A stretch of 64,000 bases of DNA from Candidatus Izemoplasmatales bacterium (GCA_028698875.1 JAQVVR010000001.1:213735-277734); one strand, 5' to 3'; positions 9,483-19,964 are shown, numbered from the stretch's first letter. The notes: a model not told the origin generated them from the sequence alone. Numbers and translations: made by a program.

Positions 9483-11315
9483 TTATTCATCGTCAAGTGA
9501 TAATACGGACATGAAAGCTTCTTGAGGAATATCGACCGATCCGACCGATTTCATCCGTTTTTTTCCTTCTTTTTGTTTCTCGAGTAATTTCTTCTTCCGC
9601 GAGATATCCCCGCCATAACATTTGGCTAAAACATCTTTTCTTAACGCTTTAATGTTAGTTCTAGCAATTACTTTTGAGCCAATTGCCGCCTGGATGGGAA
9701 TTTCAAACAGTTGTTGAGGAATAAGTTTTTTGAGTCGAACACAAATTTTATTACCCCGATCATAAGCAAAATCTTGATGGGCAATCATAGCCAAAGCATC
9801 AACGGGTTCCCCAGCAAGCAAAATGTCAAGCTTTATCAGTTTTGCTTCTTTATAGCCTGTCAAGATGTAATCCAAAGAAGCATAGCCCTTAGTATATGAC
9901 TTTAATTTATCAAAGAAATCAAAAATGATTTCGGATAATGGCATTTCATAAGTAAGTTCCACGCGATTGGTGCCAATATACTGCATATCCTTGAAAGTCC
10001 CGCGTTTATATTGGCATAATTCCATAATGTTACCAACATACTCTGATGGAGTAAAGATCGTAGCTTTAACAACCGGTTCTTCGATATGATGAACTTTACC
10101 TGGATCGGGCATCATGGCAGGATTATCGATGTCCATAACCGATTTATCGGTCATCACAACTCGATAATTAACCGACGGTGCCGTAGCTATTACATTCTGA
10201 TCAAATTCCCGTTCTAACCGTTCTTGGATTATATCCATATGTAACATTCCCAAAAACCCAATCCGAAAACCAAAACCTAATGCTTGCGAACTTTCCGGTT
10301 CGTAGGTTATTGAGGCATCTGATAACCGTAATTTATCTAGTGATTCTTTTAAATTCGAGTAATCATCAGCGTCAACCGGATAGATGCCACAATACACCAT
10401 TGGTGTTAATTTTCGATAACCTGGCAACGGTACCTTAGCCAAGTTATTGACTTTTGTTACGGTGTCACCAACATTCACCGTTTCAATTGATTTGATTGCG
10501 GCTGCGAAATATCCAACATCACCAGCAGACAAATATTCTCGTTGTTCTTCCTTTGGGGTGTGAACTCCAACTTCGGTTACTTCAAAAATGGCATTGGCTG
10601 CCATCATTTTGATCTGGTCGCCTTTTTTTAAAATTCCGTTAACGATTCGGACTAAGGGGATTACACCTCGGTATGAATCATAAAACGAATCGAAAATTAA
10701 AGCTTGGAGTGGGGCTTCAGAATCCCCTTTAGGGGCAGGAACAAGGTTAACAACCGCTTCGAGGATTTCTCTAATACCGATGCCTTCTTTTGCGGAACAT
10801 AAAATCGCGCCGGAGGCATCAAGGCCTATTGTTTCTTCAATTTCGTGACGAACCTTTTCTGGATCGGCATTGGGAAGATCGATTTTATTAATAGCCGGAA
10901 TAATTTCCAAATTATTATCTAATGCAAGATAAACATTGGCCAAGGTTTGAGCCTCGATGCCTTGACTGGCATCAATGACTAAAATCGCACCTTCGCAGGC
11001 GGCTAAAGATCGCGATACTTCGTAAGTAAAGTCAACATGACCAGGAGTATCAATTAAATGAAATGTATAGTATTCGCCATTTAAAGCAAGGTATTGCATC
11101 GCTACGGAATTAAGTTTGATCGTAATCCCACGTTCGCGTTCTAAAGACATCGAATCAAGGTATTGATCTTTCATATCTCGCATTGATACAGCCCCGGTCA
11201 TTTCTAAGATCCGGTCAGCTAATGTTGATTTGCCATGATCGATATGGGCAATAATTGAGAAATTGCGAATATGGCTTTGGCGTTTGATCAACTCGTCTTT
11301 ATTAAGCATCAGCAC
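9483..11315 (-). CDS. lepA: Elongation factor 4 (back-translocating GTPase LepA)
   Basis: Ribosome-associated translational GTPase. The 610-residue size is normal. The G1 P-loop AHIDHGKST lies at residues 23-31, and G3 DTPGH and G4 NKID follow. The C-terminal LepA-specific domain ends with the typical basic stretch and a short acidic tail. AGGAGG precedes the gene; it fits either the GTG at 11315 (4 bases away) or the ATG at 11309 (10 bases away), so the first two residues are uncertain. It is flanked by its own terminator and by rnpB upstream. Two TATAAT boxes on the minus strand between 11340 and 11365 are probable promoter elements. Confidence 0.97.
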   Translation of the reverse strand: MLMLNKDELIKRQSHIRNFSIIAHIDHGKSTLADRILEMTGAVSMRDMKDQYLDSMSLERERGITIKLNSVAMQYLALNGEYYTFHLIDTPGHVDFTYEVSRSLAACEGAILVIDASQGIEAQTLANVYLALDNNLEIIPAINKIDLPNADPEKVRHEIEETIGLDASGAILCSAKEGIGIREILEAVVNLVPAPKGDSEAPLQALIFDSFYDSYRGVIPLVRIVNGILKKGDQIKMMAANAIFEVTEVGVHTPKEEQREYLSAGDVGYFAAAIKSIETVNVGDTVTKVNNLAKVPLPGYRKLTPMVYCGIYPVDADDYSNLKESLDKLRLSDASITYEPESSQALGFGFRIGFLGMLHMDIIQERLEREFDQNVIATAPSVNYRVVMTDKSVMDIDNPAMMPDPGKVHHIEEPVVKATIFTPSEYVGNIMELCQYKRGTFKDMQYIGTNRVELTYEMPLSEIIFDFFDKLKSYTKGYASLDYILTGYKEAKLIKLDILLAGEPVDALAMIAHQDFAYDRGNKICVRLKKLIPQQLFEIPIQAAIGSKVIARTNIKALRKDVLAKCYGGDISRKKKLLEKQKEGKKRMKSVGSVDIPQEAFMSVLSLDDE

Positions 11316-11403
11316 AATTCCTCCTATTTTGCGTTATTATAACCAAAAATTGATTATAATATATTTCTAATGAATATTTTACCATAAAAGTAGTATTCTG
11401 AAG

Positions 11404-11432
11404 AAAAAAAGCACCCTTTAGGATGCTTTTTT
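11404..11432 (-). terminator. Terminator of rnpB
   Basis: On the minus strand AGCATCC-TAAA-GGGTGCT is followed by seven T residues, beginning just after the 3' end of the RNase P RNA. Confidence 0.88.
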
Positions 11433-11433
11433 A

Positions 11434-11780
11434 GTCAGATAATCTGTAAGCCATGTTCTGTACCCATTTCTGGGTGGCAATCATTTATCTACGGCCAAAG
11501 CCGTCAGTAAGTCAGATTCGCTTCTCCAACCCACCGTTCCCCTACCAAAATTTGGGTTTCTAGCTTGAGGGGTTTACCGCGTTTCATTTTCGCATATTTT
11601 GCGAAACTCGTCTCTGTGGCACATTCAGGGTACTTTGGCCTTTAACTTCCATTTTCCCGCCGTCACCGTCTCCGGTGCCTGAACTTATTTTTTCGTTCAG
11701 CACAATCACTACGGGCATCACAGCCCGTGCTAGCATGGACTTTCCTAACACCGAAGTGCTCGATTGCCCAATTATCTGAC
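11434..11780 (-). ncRNA. rnpB: RNase P RNA (type B)
   Basis: Catalytic RNA of ribonuclease P, which matures tRNA 5' ends. On the minus strand the 5' and 3' ends pair (GTCAGATAAT with ATTATCTGAC) to form helix P1. Universal elements are present: GAAAGTCCATGC near the 5' end, GATGCCCGTAG, GACGGC, the GCGGTAAACCCC core, and the GAAACCCAAATTTTGGTAGGGGAAC stretch (split here only for description) typical of the Bacillus-type RNA, with a 3' ACAGAACATGGCTTACAGA segment. About 347 nucleotides, within the normal range. It lies between pnp and lepA, with its own extended -10 promoter and terminator. Confidence 0.97.
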
Positions 11781-11787
11781 ACTATTT

Positions 11788-11796
11788 ATTATATCA
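11788..11796 (-). promoter_or_regulatory. Extended -10 promoter of rnpB
   Basis: Minus-strand TGATATAAT places the start point at about 11781, exactly at the predicted 5' end of RNase P RNA. The -35 region lies in the end of pnp and is poor (GCCGCA), consistent with an extended -10 promoter. Confidence 0.65.
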
Positions 11797-11799
11797 CAA

Positions 11800-13941
11800 T
11801 TATTCTTGTTGCGGCTGTTGTTTGCGAAGACCTTCTAAAACGGCTTTACGGGAAAGGTCAACTCGGCCTTTATCATCGACACCGATAACCTTAACGGTGA
11901 TAACGTCACCAAGTTTGACCACATCTTCAGTATTTTCAACGCGTTTAACATCTAGTTTAGAAATATGACATAGTCCTTCTTGCCCGGGCCATAATTCCAC
12001 GAAAGCGCCAAATTTTTCAACGCGTGTAACTTTTCCTGTATATACGGCCCCGATTTCAACATCTTTGACAAGATCTTCGATCATCTTGGCGGCTTGGTTA
12101 ACAAAATAGAGATTTTCATGCATAATGGTAACGCGTCCATCTTGTTCAATATCGATTTTGACGTTGCCACATTTTTCAATAATTGCCGAAATGATTTTTC
12201 CACCCGATCCGATGACATCACGGATTTTATCGGGAGCAATCCGCATAATTTTGACTTTTGGTGCGTACTTAGATACTTCTTTACGCGGTTCTGCAATCGC
12301 GGCAATCATCACTTCAAGAATTTCCATCCGACCTCTTTTAGCTTGCTCTAAAGCTTCACTCAAGATTGCTTTGGAAATACCGCTGCATTTAATATCCATT
12401 TGCAAGGCTGTGATGCCATCTTTAGTACCAGCAACCTTGAAGTCCATATCACCAAAATGATCTTCTAGGCCCTGAATATCGGTTAAAATTGTGTAATTAT
12501 TATCTTTTTTTATTAAACCCATCGCGATGCCAGCAACTGGTGCTTTAATCGGGACACCAGCAGCCATTAATGACATTGTGCCTGAACAAATTGTTGCTTG
12601 CGAAGAGGAACCATTAGATTCCAAGACTTCAGAAACAACCCGAACAGTGTATGGAAATTCGTCTTCGGTTGGCATAACTTGTAGTAATGCGCGTTCGCCT
12701 AAGGCACCATGACCGATTTCCCGTCTTCCCGGTGAACCATAACGGCCAGTTGAACCAACGGAGTACTGTGGGAAGTTATAATGCAACATGAAACGTTTGC
12801 CTTCTTCGATAGTCGCATCATCAATGATTTGTGCTTCGCCTAAAGCACCAAGGGTGGTGGTGGCAAAGACTTGGGTTTGGCCGCGAGTAAAGAGGGCCGA
12901 ACCATGAGTTCGCTCAAACAAATCTATCTCCGCAGCGAGGGGACGAATTTCGTCTACTTTGCGGCCATCGGGACGGATTTTATCGACTGTGATTAAGCGG
13001 CGAACTTCATTGACTTCGATTTCTTCTAAGACTTTGGCTACAAACATTAAGCGGATAGCAATCTCATCTTTGTCAAAACCAGCTGTTTTATATTTCGCTT
13101 CTAAAGTATCCTTGATTTCATTGCCGATATCTTCAATGGTGTTTTGGCGTTGAAGTTTTTCAAAAATCGATACCGATTTAGTGATTCGACCGCCATCCAA
13201 TGCGTAAACATCAGCGCGAATATCTTCAGGAACCGTTATCAAGGGAATTTCCATTTTTGGTTTTGCGCAAGCAGCGATGATTTCTTCTTGGAAAGCTACT
13301 AATTCTTTAATTTTTTCATGACCGAACATAATTGCCTCTAACATGTCAGCTTCGGTAACCTGTTTGGCACCGGCTTCAACCATATTGATAGCATCTTTGG
13401 TTCCCGCAACAGTTAAATCGATATCCGATTGAGCCATTTGTTCAGCGGTAGGATCACAGATAAGTTCACCATTAATTCGACCAACCATGACACCGGCAAC
13501 AGGACCATTGAATGGTACTCCGCCTAATCCCAAAGCTAAGCTGGAGCCAAGTAAAGCTGACATTTCTGGTGAATTATCATAATTAACTGACATGACGGTG
13601 CTGATAATTTGAACTTCGTTGCGGAAGTTATCATCAAAAAGTGGTCTTATCGGTCGGTCAATGACACGGCAAACCAAGGTTTCATGCTCCGTTGGCCGGC
13701 CTTCGCGTCGTAAAAAACCTCCAGGAATTTTTCCTACCGAGTATAATTTTTCTTGGTATAAAACCATTAATGGGAAGAAATCACCAGCAGAAGGCTCTTT
13801 GCCAACAACACAAACGGACAAAACTGCCGTATCATCGAAACGGACTAAAGCCGCTCCCGTGGTTTGCTTAGCCAGTTGTCCAACTTCAACGACCAACTTA
13901 CGACCGCAAAAAGTTTTGGTAAAAATTTGTTTTTCGTTCAT
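11800..13941 (-). CDS. pnp: Polyribonucleotide nucleotidyltransferase (PNPase)
   Basis: Phosphorolytic 3'-5' exoribonuclease of the RNA degradosome. With the ATG at 13941 the protein is 713 residues: two RNase PH domains (the second with the [11 protein letters not shown] active-site segment), a KH domain containing IGSGGK, and a C-terminal S1 domain ([12 protein letters not shown]). The frame remains open 138 bases upstream, but that stretch encodes a terminator hairpin and not PNPase sequence; GGAATAGTA precedes the chosen ATG and the protein then begins as the family does. It follows rpsO, the classic rpsO-pnp order. Confidence 0.97.
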   Translation of the reverse strand: MNEKQIFTKTFCGRKLVVEVGQLAKQTTGAALVRFDDTAVLSVCVVGKEPSAGDFFPLMVLYQEKLYSVGKIPGGFLRREGRPTEHETLVCRVIDRPIRPLFDDNFRNEVQIISTVMSVNYDNSPEMSALLGSSLALGLGGVPFNGPVAGVMVGRINGELICDPTAEQMAQSDIDLTVAGTKDAINMVEAGAKQVTEADMLEAIMFGHEKIKELVAFQEEIIAACAKPKMEIPLITVPEDIRADVYALDGGRITKSVSIFEKLQRQNTIEDIGNEIKDTLEAKYKTAGFDKDEIAIRLMFVAKVLEEIEVNEVRRLITVDKIRPDGRKVDEIRPLAAEIDLFERTHGSALFTRGQTQVFATTTLGALGEAQIIDDATIEEGKRFMLHYNFPQYSVGSTGRYGSPGRREIGHGALGERALLQVMPTEDEFPYTVRVVSEVLESNGSSSQATICSGTMSLMAAGVPIKAPVAGIAMGLIKKDNNYTILTDIQGLEDHFGDMDFKVAGTKDGITALQMDIKCSGISKAILSEALEQAKRGRMEILEVMIAAIAEPRKEVSKYAPKVKIMRIAPDKIRDVIGSGGKIISAIIEKCGNVKIDIEQDGRVTIMHENLYFVNQAAKMIEDLVKDVEIGAVYTGKVTRVEKFGAFVELWPGQEGLCHISKLDVKRVENTEDVVKLGDVITVKVIGVDDKGRVDLSRKAVLEGLRKQQPQQE

Positions 13942-14040
13942 TACTATTCCTCTTTTCTCCATGAATCTGATTTTTCGGGGGCTTTTCTGCCCATATTTAA
14001 GGCGCCAACGAGTTGCAATTAAACCCTTGCGGCGTTTCTT

Positions 14041-14075
14041 ACAAATAATAAGCACCCAAACGATGTTGGGTGCTT
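14041..14075 (-). terminator. Hairpin between rpsO and pnp
   Basis: Minus strand AAGCACCCAA / TTGGGTGCTT with a 6-base loop followed by ATTATTTG. It lies just after the rpsO stop. The T tract is interrupted, so it probably acts as a partial terminator or RNA-processing stem in the rpsO-pnp transcript. Confidence 0.7.
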
Positions 14076-14088
14076 TCATGCCAATTGA

Positions 14089-14358
14089 CTATCGTCTGAG
14101 TCCGAGTTTTGCAATGACTGCTTGATAGCGGTCATTAGAAATGGACTGCAAATAGTTAAGCATACTCCGACGTTTTCCAACTTTGATCAATAGACCGCGT
14201 TTGGAATGGAAATCGTGTTTATGCACCAACAAATGTTGGTTTAATAATTCGATTTCTTTCGTTAGTAATGCGACTTGGACTTCCGGTGAACCGGAGTCGC
14301 CTTCTTTTGTCCCGAAATCTTTGACGATTTCATGGGTCAATTCTTTGCTTAATGCCAT
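14089..14358 (-). CDS. rpsO: 30S ribosomal protein S15
   Basis: Binds 16S rRNA in the central domain of the small subunit. 89 residues with the characteristic TGSPEVQV-like segment (SGSPEVQVALLT) and a Lys/Arg-rich C-terminus ending LGLRR. The start at 14358 is chosen because AGGAGG lies about 8 bases before it and the product then begins MALSKE as in S15; the extra 27 upstream codons are leader sequence. It has its own strong promoter and an approximately 80-base leader, which could support S15 feedback control as known in other bacteria; I could not recognise a specific leader fold. Confidence 0.97.
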   Translation of the reverse strand: MALSKELTHEIVKDFGTKEGDSGSPEVQVALLTKEIELLNQHLLVHKHDFHSKRGLLIKVGKRRSMLNYLQSISNDRYQAVIAKLGLRR

Positions 14359-14444
14359 TTGTTTTTTCCTCCTATGATACTGACTTACCTGGATCCGAAG
14401 CAATCGTTGGAGTGTCGGTTGTTTCCGGTTCAGGCGCAAAAATT

Positions 14445-14473
14445 ATTATATCATATGCTTCTTGCTTATGCAA
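14445..14473 (-). promoter_or_regulatory. Promoter of rpsO-pnp
   Basis: Minus strand TTGCAT, 17-base spacer, TATAAT, with TGA directly before the -10 box (extended -10). Start point is about 14438, giving a leader of about 80 bases before rpsO. Confidence 0.85.
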
Positions 14474-14489
14474 GGGAAATTTCTTGTGA

Positions 14490-16301
14490 TTATAGCATGC
14501 TTTCGAGGCCTTTGAGAATAACATACATTGAGTAGGTGTCTTGTTGGCAATATGCTAAAAGATTATTGATGGTACTCTGTCGTTCACTGGTTTCAATTTC
14601 CCCAAACCGAGCATATTGCAGATAAGCCATCATTCCGTTTGCAATTGGTAATCCCTCATATCCGCTCGCATCAAACAGTGGCAATACTTTTTTGAGCGAA
14701 TAACTACCGCCCATTTGCGGGTGATAATAATTGTATGAATCGGCAATTTCTTTGGGGAATCCACGAGCCGCAAAAAAATCATAATCATTTTTTAAAACGC
14801 GAAGTAAATCGAAGAGTCGTGAAGCGATCTCATTAAGTCGTTTGGCATATGCAGGGAACATAGTTGCTAATTCCATAAGTCGATTTTTTTCAAAAGTTTT
14901 ATTATAAACAATTACTGAAGAATCTCCTTCTGGAATAGCTAATAAGAGGCTTTTAATCAAGTCTTCGCGATGATCTCCTTCTGAGGTGTCAATATATTCA
15001 TAATGGGTTTTTGGATTGTTTTTTTCTAAATATCCCCGTTTAGTCTGGACGTGAACAGAAAATTGAAAAACGCTTTGTGAATAGGGGGATTCACCACGAA
15101 AACGGGGAATAATTGCTGGATAAGCTTCAAAATCGAGATAGTACAGTGGATAACAAAGGGTATCTAATATCGCTTTGACTTTTGGTTTGTTTATGAAGGT
15201 ATAATCATTTTCAACACAGTATCTTTGCATTAGGTTTTTTTCTCTTTGAAGCCACGAAATCGGAATGTCGAGCATGTCAACAACTCCTTCATTGATTAAA
15301 TCATATGTGTCGTGACAAATATCAGTTTTCTTCGGTCCCTCCGCAAATCCAAGATGTTGCTGGAAATAATGGAAGATGGAATTGTTTTTCGGAATATGAG
15401 AGAAACAATAGTCAGCAAACTGACATTCAAAAGAGGTATTTTTTTGACATTCGTTTTTAACTAATTGGCAAGGTGAATCATCGTTAAGATTGATATGATT
15501 AAGCATCCGGTATAAATCAATCTCAATGGTTTCCGTTGTATCTGCTATGATTGCGGAAACATCAAACAAAGAAATAAGATTAAAATCAGCTTTCGGTTGC
15601 AAATCGGGATTACCATCATAAACATACTGGTGGTTGAGCATCACCAGATACGATTTGATTGTTTGATGCGGATAGAGTTTGTGAAGAATATAGGCTTTAA
15701 AAGCCAAATCAAAGAAATGACGACCACTGTCATTTCTCCGATCAGTCAATTTCTCTAATCGATCGGAAAAATTGGAATGAATGGTTGTGGATATCTTCGT
15801 TTTTTTGTATGTATAAATACCTTGTTCATTTTTAGTAAAAAATTGATATTTGGTTTTTCCCAAATTATATTTCCAGTTAATCAACTCTTTATCAGTCACT
15901 GGCAAAACGGTAAATGCATATAAAGTATCAGAATAAAAACCCATTAAATCCAGACGCGCCAAAAGCGGATCTCCTGAAGCGAAATTTACCGTAATTTTTT
16001 GATTTTGCGACCACATCACATCGGGATAAAGGGATTGAATTTTCGCATAAGCAATCGCTTTTATGGCATATACGGCTTTCGATGTCACCTCTGCATGCAG
16101 TTGTTTTTTTTGCACCGTTTCATCTGGATCATCTTCATCCACAGTCGATTGATAGTTGTTTTTTACAGATAAACATTTTAATGCCAGATATTTATCATCT
16201 TGGGATGAGGAATTCATCTGTCTTGCCGACATGCGGCTATCCAAAGCGGCATAACGGCGGCACCGAAGATAATTTAACAGATCAATCGTGGTGATAATCA
16301 T
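14490..16301 (-). CDS. DUF2779 nuclease-like protein
   Basis: 603 residues. The second half carries the DUF2779 signature: LYYLDFEAYPAIIPRF, then a PYSQSVFQFSVH segment, and a terminal CQQDTYSMY. The Asp-Phe-Glu and the late Asp resemble a DEDD (RNase H-fold) exonuclease. The N-terminus (LLNYLRCRRYAAL) and a central Cys cluster (Cys residues in CQLVKNEC and CQFADYC) resemble the Fe-S-binding RecB/Cas4-like nucleases, although the usual E-x-K is not evident (TVLPVTDKE), so that half may be inactive. Both parallels are inference. It has a GGAGGAATTCC ribosome site, an extended -10 promoter, and no obvious functional neighbours. Role unknown; DNA or RNA processing is plausible. Confidence 0.8.
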   Translation of the reverse strand: MIITTIDLLNYLRCRRYAALDSRMSARQMNSSSQDDKYLALKCLSVKNNYQSTVDEDDPDETVQKKQLHAEVTSKAVYAIKAIAYAKIQSLYPDVMWSQNQKITVNFASGDPLLARLDLMGFYSDTLYAFTVLPVTDKELINWKYNLGKTKYQFFTKNEQGIYTYKKTKISTTIHSNFSDRLEKLTDRRNDSGRHFFDLAFKAYILHKLYPHQTIKSYLVMLNHQYVYDGNPDLQPKADFNLISLFDVSAIIADTTETIEIDLYRMLNHINLNDDSPCQLVKNECQKNTSFECQFADYCFSHIPKNNSIFHYFQQHLGFAEGPKKTDICHDTYDLINEGVVDMLDIPISWLQREKNLMQRYCVENDYTFINKPKVKAILDTLCYPLYYLDFEAYPAIIPRFRGESPYSQSVFQFSVHVQTKRGYLEKNNPKTHYEYIDTSEGDHREDLIKSLLLAIPEGDSSVIVYNKTFEKNRLMELATMFPAYAKRLNEIASRLFDLLRVLKNDYDFFAARGFPKEIADSYNYYHPQMGGSYSLKKVLPLFDASGYEGLPIANGMMAYLQYARFGEIETSERQSTINNLLAYCQQDTYSMYVILKGLESML

Positions 16302-16340
16302 GGAATTCCTCCGTTCCTCTGATGTGTCATATCCATTCTC

Positions 16341-16349
16341 AGTATATCA
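16341..16349 (-). promoter_or_regulatory. Extended -10 promoter of the DUF2779 gene
   Basis: Minus strand TGATATACT about 40 bases upstream of the gene. The -35 region is just T-rich and overlaps the preceding terminator tail. Confidence 0.55.
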
Positions 16350-16370
16350 CACTTGCGAAAAAAAATATAA

Positions 16371-16393
16371 AAAAAACTCCTTAAAGGAGTTTA
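16371..16393 (-). terminator. Terminator of the nudix-YczE operon
   Basis: Minus strand AAACTCCTT / AAGGAGTTT followed by eight T residues. The hairpin overlaps the nudix stop codon. Confidence 0.85.
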
Positions 16394-16870
16394 GATACTG
16401 TTCAAAAGACCGATTAACTCACGTTGATGAATATTATCTCCATATGGGTTTTGACTGGAATAATTTTCCAAAATACCCAAAAACTCATATATATCGTACC
16501 ACTTTATTGTTAGATTTGCTTGTTTTTCGGCTTCGGTCAAAGTTTGACGATTTACGTCTTCAGAGATGACATTACAACGAAAAAAATGGGATTCCCAAGT
16601 TTCATTGGCAAAATATTCCATCACGACACAAGTTTGGTCTCCTACTGTAACGATAACTCCGGTTTCCTCAGTGATTTCTCGGGCGCAACACTGAGCAAAA
16701 GTTTCATTGGGTTCAACACCACCACCCGGAAGGTTGAACACATCGGTTGTCTGCCAATATTCGCCCAAAATCTTATCATTTTTAATGACAATCCCGCGAC
16801 AGGAGATGTGCCTATTTTGCAGTGCGATATGAGCACGGTCAATTCCATCTGCAAAAATTTCGATTATCAT
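16391..16870 (-). CDS. Nudix hydrolase
   Basis: 159 residues. The Nudix box GX5EX7REUXEEXGU is intact: GGVEPNE then REITEETGV at roughly residues 50-73. It therefore hydrolyses a nucleoside diphosphate linked to another moiety, but substrate specificity cannot be read from the sequence. The start codon overlaps the stop of the upstream membrane-protein gene (ATGA), so the two are translationally coupled. A terminator overlaps its own stop. Confidence 0.88.
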   Translation of the reverse strand: MIIEIFADGIDRAHIALQNRHISCRGIVIKNDKILGEYWQTTDVFNLPGGGVEPNETFAQCCAREITEETGVIVTVGDQTCVVMEYFANETWESHFFRCNVISEDVNRQTLTEAEKQANLTIKWYDIYEFLGILENYSSQNPYGDNIHQRELIGLLNSI

Positions 16871-17508
16871 TTAATTGCCTCCAAAATTTTGTACACTGAA
16901 TTTTTAAATAAGTCGATAAGGGGTCCAATCGCCACTCCGAAAATTATTGTTGCGGCACCAATGTAAAACCATTGTTCATAATGCCCGAAGATGATTCCGA
17001 AGATGACGGTTAAGACTAAGGCTAGCATTTCTCCAATGAGTTTACCTCGTCCGTAAGTCGAATGAATTAAAACACCAATACCATAGCATAATTCATCAAG
17101 AGCTGGTAAAGGAAAATGACAATACGTAACCATATTCAGTCCAATAGCACATATAAAAAGTGATCCCCCAAGGTATAAGAGGTTCCAAAACAATCCCATT
17201 GTCGCAACGCTTGGAACCACCAGTTCTAATAAATCGATAATCCAGCCAACATAGGTGCTAACAACAAGAGGGAATAGAATCCATAAAGTGATTTTTTTCT
17301 TTTGAATCGCATAAGCAATTGGTAATAAGATCAAAGCAATCAAGGGATTTAAATACTTGTATGCCAATGGAATTCCGATATTAAGGTTGCGGTAGAAAGC
17401 ATCCCAAGCATCCATTCCGAGATTGGTTTTAAGCATCAAAGTGACGCATACACCCAAAAACGCTAAACCAATCAAGTATATCATGATGTTTTTGAATGTA
17501 AATTTCAT
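16867..17508 (-). CDS. YczE/YitT-like integral membrane protein
   Basis: 213 residues with about five hydrophobic segments. The N-terminal pattern (GLAFLGVCVTLMLKTNLGMDAWDAF) is typical of the YczE/YyaS membrane family, described here in outline: a first helix, then a NLGxxxWD turn. Function of the family is poorly known. AAGGAG precedes the ATG. It is cotranscribed with the nudix gene downstream, which may reflect a shared metabolite but does not identify it. Confidence 0.75.
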   Translation of the reverse strand: MKFTFKNIMIYLIGLAFLGVCVTLMLKTNLGMDAWDAFYRNLNIGIPLAYKYLNPLIALILLPIAYAIQKKKITLWILFPLVVSTYVGWIIDLLELVVPSVATMGLFWNLLYLGGSLFICAIGLNMVTYCHFPLPALDELCYGIGVLIHSTYGRGKLIGEMLALVLTVIFGIIFGHYEQWFYIGAATIIFGVAIGPLIDLFKNSVYKILEAIK

Positions 17509-17608
17509 AGTAAATCTCCTTAAATATCTGAAGGCTTAAAAACTGTTTAAACTAAGATTCTTGAGTCTGTTATTCCATCCAATTATGCTTTAACAGCCAA
17601 AAGCAAGT

Positions 17609-17635
17609 AAAGAAAACCGCCTAGTAACCTAGGCG
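17609..17635 (-). terminator. Terminator of lon
   Basis: Minus strand CGCCTAG-GTTA-CTAGGCG followed by GTTTTCTTT, 8 bases after the lon stop. Confidence 0.88.
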
Positions 17636-17642
17636 ATTATCG

Positions 17643-19964
17643 TTATTTGAGTAAAGCAAAATCCAAGACTTCATCAATAGTTTCGGCAAACCCGAATTCT
17701 AAGACATCCAAAACTTCTTTGGGAATTTCGTCAAGGTCCTTCTCGTTGCCTTTGGGGATGATGACTCGCTTCAATCCGCTACGAGCAGCAGCGATACATT
17801 TTTCTTTCAATCCCCCAATAGGTAAAACCCGACCCATTAATGTGATTTCTCCGGTCATACCGGTGAACCGATCAACCTTCCGATTTGATAAAGCCGAAAC
17901 GATGGCAGTCGCAATTGTGACGCCAGCGGAAGGTCCATCTTTAGGAATGGCCCCTTCAGGGACATGGATATGGATATCGGTTTTTTCAAACAAATCGGGA
18001 TTAATCCCATATTTTTGCGCATTGGATCGAACATATGAAAGTGCTGCCATGGCTGATTCCTTCATCACATTTCCTAAATTTCCAGTTAGAACCAAAGCAT
18101 TCTTCCCTTCAAAATGGGTTGCTTCAACGTCAAGAGTGTCGCCACCAGCAACGGTATAAGCTAGTCCTGTTACGACACCAATCATGTTTTCATTACGAAC
18201 TTGATTATTATGGAACAATGGTTTGCCAAGGTAATTAACCAGATTTGGTACATCGACAGTAACTAGACTTAGTTTATTTACTAATATTTCTTTGATTGCT
18301 TTGCGAACGATAGAACCAAATAAACGTTCTAACTGACGCACACCAGCTTCACGAGTATAGTCTTTAATAATAGTTCTAATCGCTTCATCAGTAAAAACAA
18401 TCTTGTCCATTTCCAAGCCGTGGTTTTCCACTTGCTTCGGAAATAAAAATTTGCGAGCAATGTGGAATTTCTCAATTTCAGTATATGAAGATAATTCAAT
18501 TACTTCCATCCGATCGCGAAGTGGGGCGGGAACATTTTCTAGATAATTGGCTGTACTGATAAAAATAACCTTTGATAAATCATAGTTTTCTTCAATATAG
18601 TGATCACTGAAAAATTGATTTTGCTCCGGATCAAGAACTTCTAAAAGCGCCGATGAAGGATCATTGCGTTCATCGACAACCAATTTGTCGATTTCATCAA
18701 TTAAGAAAACCGGATTAACTACTCCAGCTTTGATCATTCCGCTGATGATTCTGCCAGGAAGCGCACCGACATAGGTGCGGCGATGGCCACGAATCTCAGC
18801 TTCATCCCTAACACCACCAAGTGATGTTTTGACGAATTTGCGATTTAGGGCATTGGCAATAGATTTAGCAAGGGACGTTTTTCCTGTTCCTGGGGGTCCA
18901 TATAGACAGAGAATGGTTTGGGGATTTTTTCCGGTAAGCATCTTGACGGAAAGGTATTCGATAATTCGTTCTTTGACTTTGTCGAGGCCGTAATGCGCCT
19001 GTTCAAGTTTGTCGATAGCAACGGTAATATCCTTTTCATCTTCCGTTTGTTTGGCCCAAGGAATACTGATTAAAGTTTCTAAATAAGTTCTAACCACACT
19101 TGATTCAGCAGAGCTGGTGGAAAGATATTCAAACCGTTTCAACTCTTTTAAGGCTTTGTCCTTAACATCTGCCGGCATATCGGATTTTTCAATAGCTTCC
19201 AGCAGTTTTTTTACATCGTCGTCTTTGCCATCACCGAGTTCTTCCTGAATGGCACGCATTTTCTCACGCAAATAATACTCTTTTTGACTTTGATCGGTCG
19301 ATTTGCGTACCGATTCATTGATTTTGCTTTCTATTGACTGAAGATTTTTCTCTTTTTGGATATCTTCTAATAAAAACTGCAAACGTTTGTTAATCGAAAT
19401 TGTGATTAGATATTTAACTCTTTCGTTTTCCGTAATTCTTAATTCTGAAGCTATTAAATCACAAAGTCGGTCACTAGTGATACCCCCTTGCATGGAATCA
19501 AGGATCTTTTTGGAATCGCGGAAAAGAAATTGCGCGTTTTCCACTACTTCCTTGGAAACCATTTTAAGAAGGACTTGTTCTTCATCTAAATTCTCGGGAT
19601 GAATCACCAAACTGGTGAAGTCAACAAGGAAAAACGGTTCTTTAGCAATCAAATCATTGACCTGAACGCGACAAACCGGTTCGAATTTTATTTTGAAGTT
19701 TCCGTTTGGTAATTTTATTTTTACTGAAATCCGTGCTAACAATCCGACTTGAATCAGGTCAGAAAGCTCTGGTTCGGTTATTTCAGGATTGTTCTGAAAC
19801 AGTAAAACGACATATCCATCACGGTTGGTTTCGGATTCAAAAATGGCGTTTTTAGAGAAATCTCTGCCCACTTCAACACGAACATCGGAATTGGGTAAGA
19901 AGATGACTCCACGAACCGGAACGGCTGGCAGTCGGTCATTATAAATGCGATTGGCTTCATACAT
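17643..19964 (-). CDS. lon: ATP-dependent protease Lon
   Basis: Cytosolic AAA+ protease that degrades damaged and regulatory proteins. The 773-residue protein has the N-terminal substrate domain (about 10-205), a coiled linker, the AAA+ module with GPPGTGKTS (Walker A) and FLIDEIDK (Walker B), and the C-terminal protease domain with catalytic Ser679 in PKDGPSAG and Lys720 in GGLKEK. A GAGGTGATATT ribosome site precedes the ATG. It is monocistronic, with its own promoter, terminator and an operator-like inverted repeat in the leader. Confidence 0.98.
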   Translation of the reverse strand: MYEANRIYNDRLPAVPVRGVIFLPNSDVRVEVGRDFSKNAIFESETNRDGYVVLLFQNNPEITEPELSDLIQVGLLARISVKIKLPNGNFKIKFEPVCRVQVNDLIAKEPFFLVDFTSLVIHPENLDEEQVLLKMVSKEVVENAQFLFRDSKKILDSMQGGITSDRLCDLIASELRITENERVKYLITISINKRLQFLLEDIQKEKNLQSIESKINESVRKSTDQSQKEYYLREKMRAIQEELGDGKDDDVKKLLEAIEKSDMPADVKDKALKELKRFEYLSTSSAESSVVRTYLETLISIPWAKQTEDEKDITVAIDKLEQAHYGLDKVKERIIEYLSVKMLTGKNPQTILCLYGPPGTGKTSLAKSIANALNRKFVKTSLGGVRDEAEIRGHRRTYVGALPGRIISGMIKAGVVNPVFLIDEIDKLVVDERNDPSSALLEVLDPEQNQFFSDHYIEENYDLSKVIFISTANYLENVPAPLRDRMEVIELSSYTEIEKFHIARKFLFPKQVENHGLEMDKIVFTDEAIRTIIKDYTREAGVRQLERLFGSIVRKAIKEILVNKLSLVTVDVPNLVNYLGKPLFHNNQVRNENMIGVVTGLAYTVAGGDTLDVEATHFEGKNALVLTGNLGNVMKESAMAALSYVRSNAQKYGINPDLFEKTDIHIHVPEGAIPKDGPSAGVTIATAIVSALSNRKVDRFTGMTGEITLMGRVLPIGGLKEKCIAAARSGLKRVIIPKGNEKDLDEIPKEVLDVLEFGFAETIDEVLDFALLK

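Noticed and set aside
13942..14079. N-terminal extension of pnp
   Set aside because: The frame is open upstream of the pnp ATG, but the stretch encodes the rpsO terminator hairpin, and the PNPase N-terminus and ribosome site fit the ATG at 13941.
12094..14125. Long plus-strand open frames opposite pnp
   Set aside because: They are antisense shadows in codon-biased sequence without ribosome sites or recognisable products.
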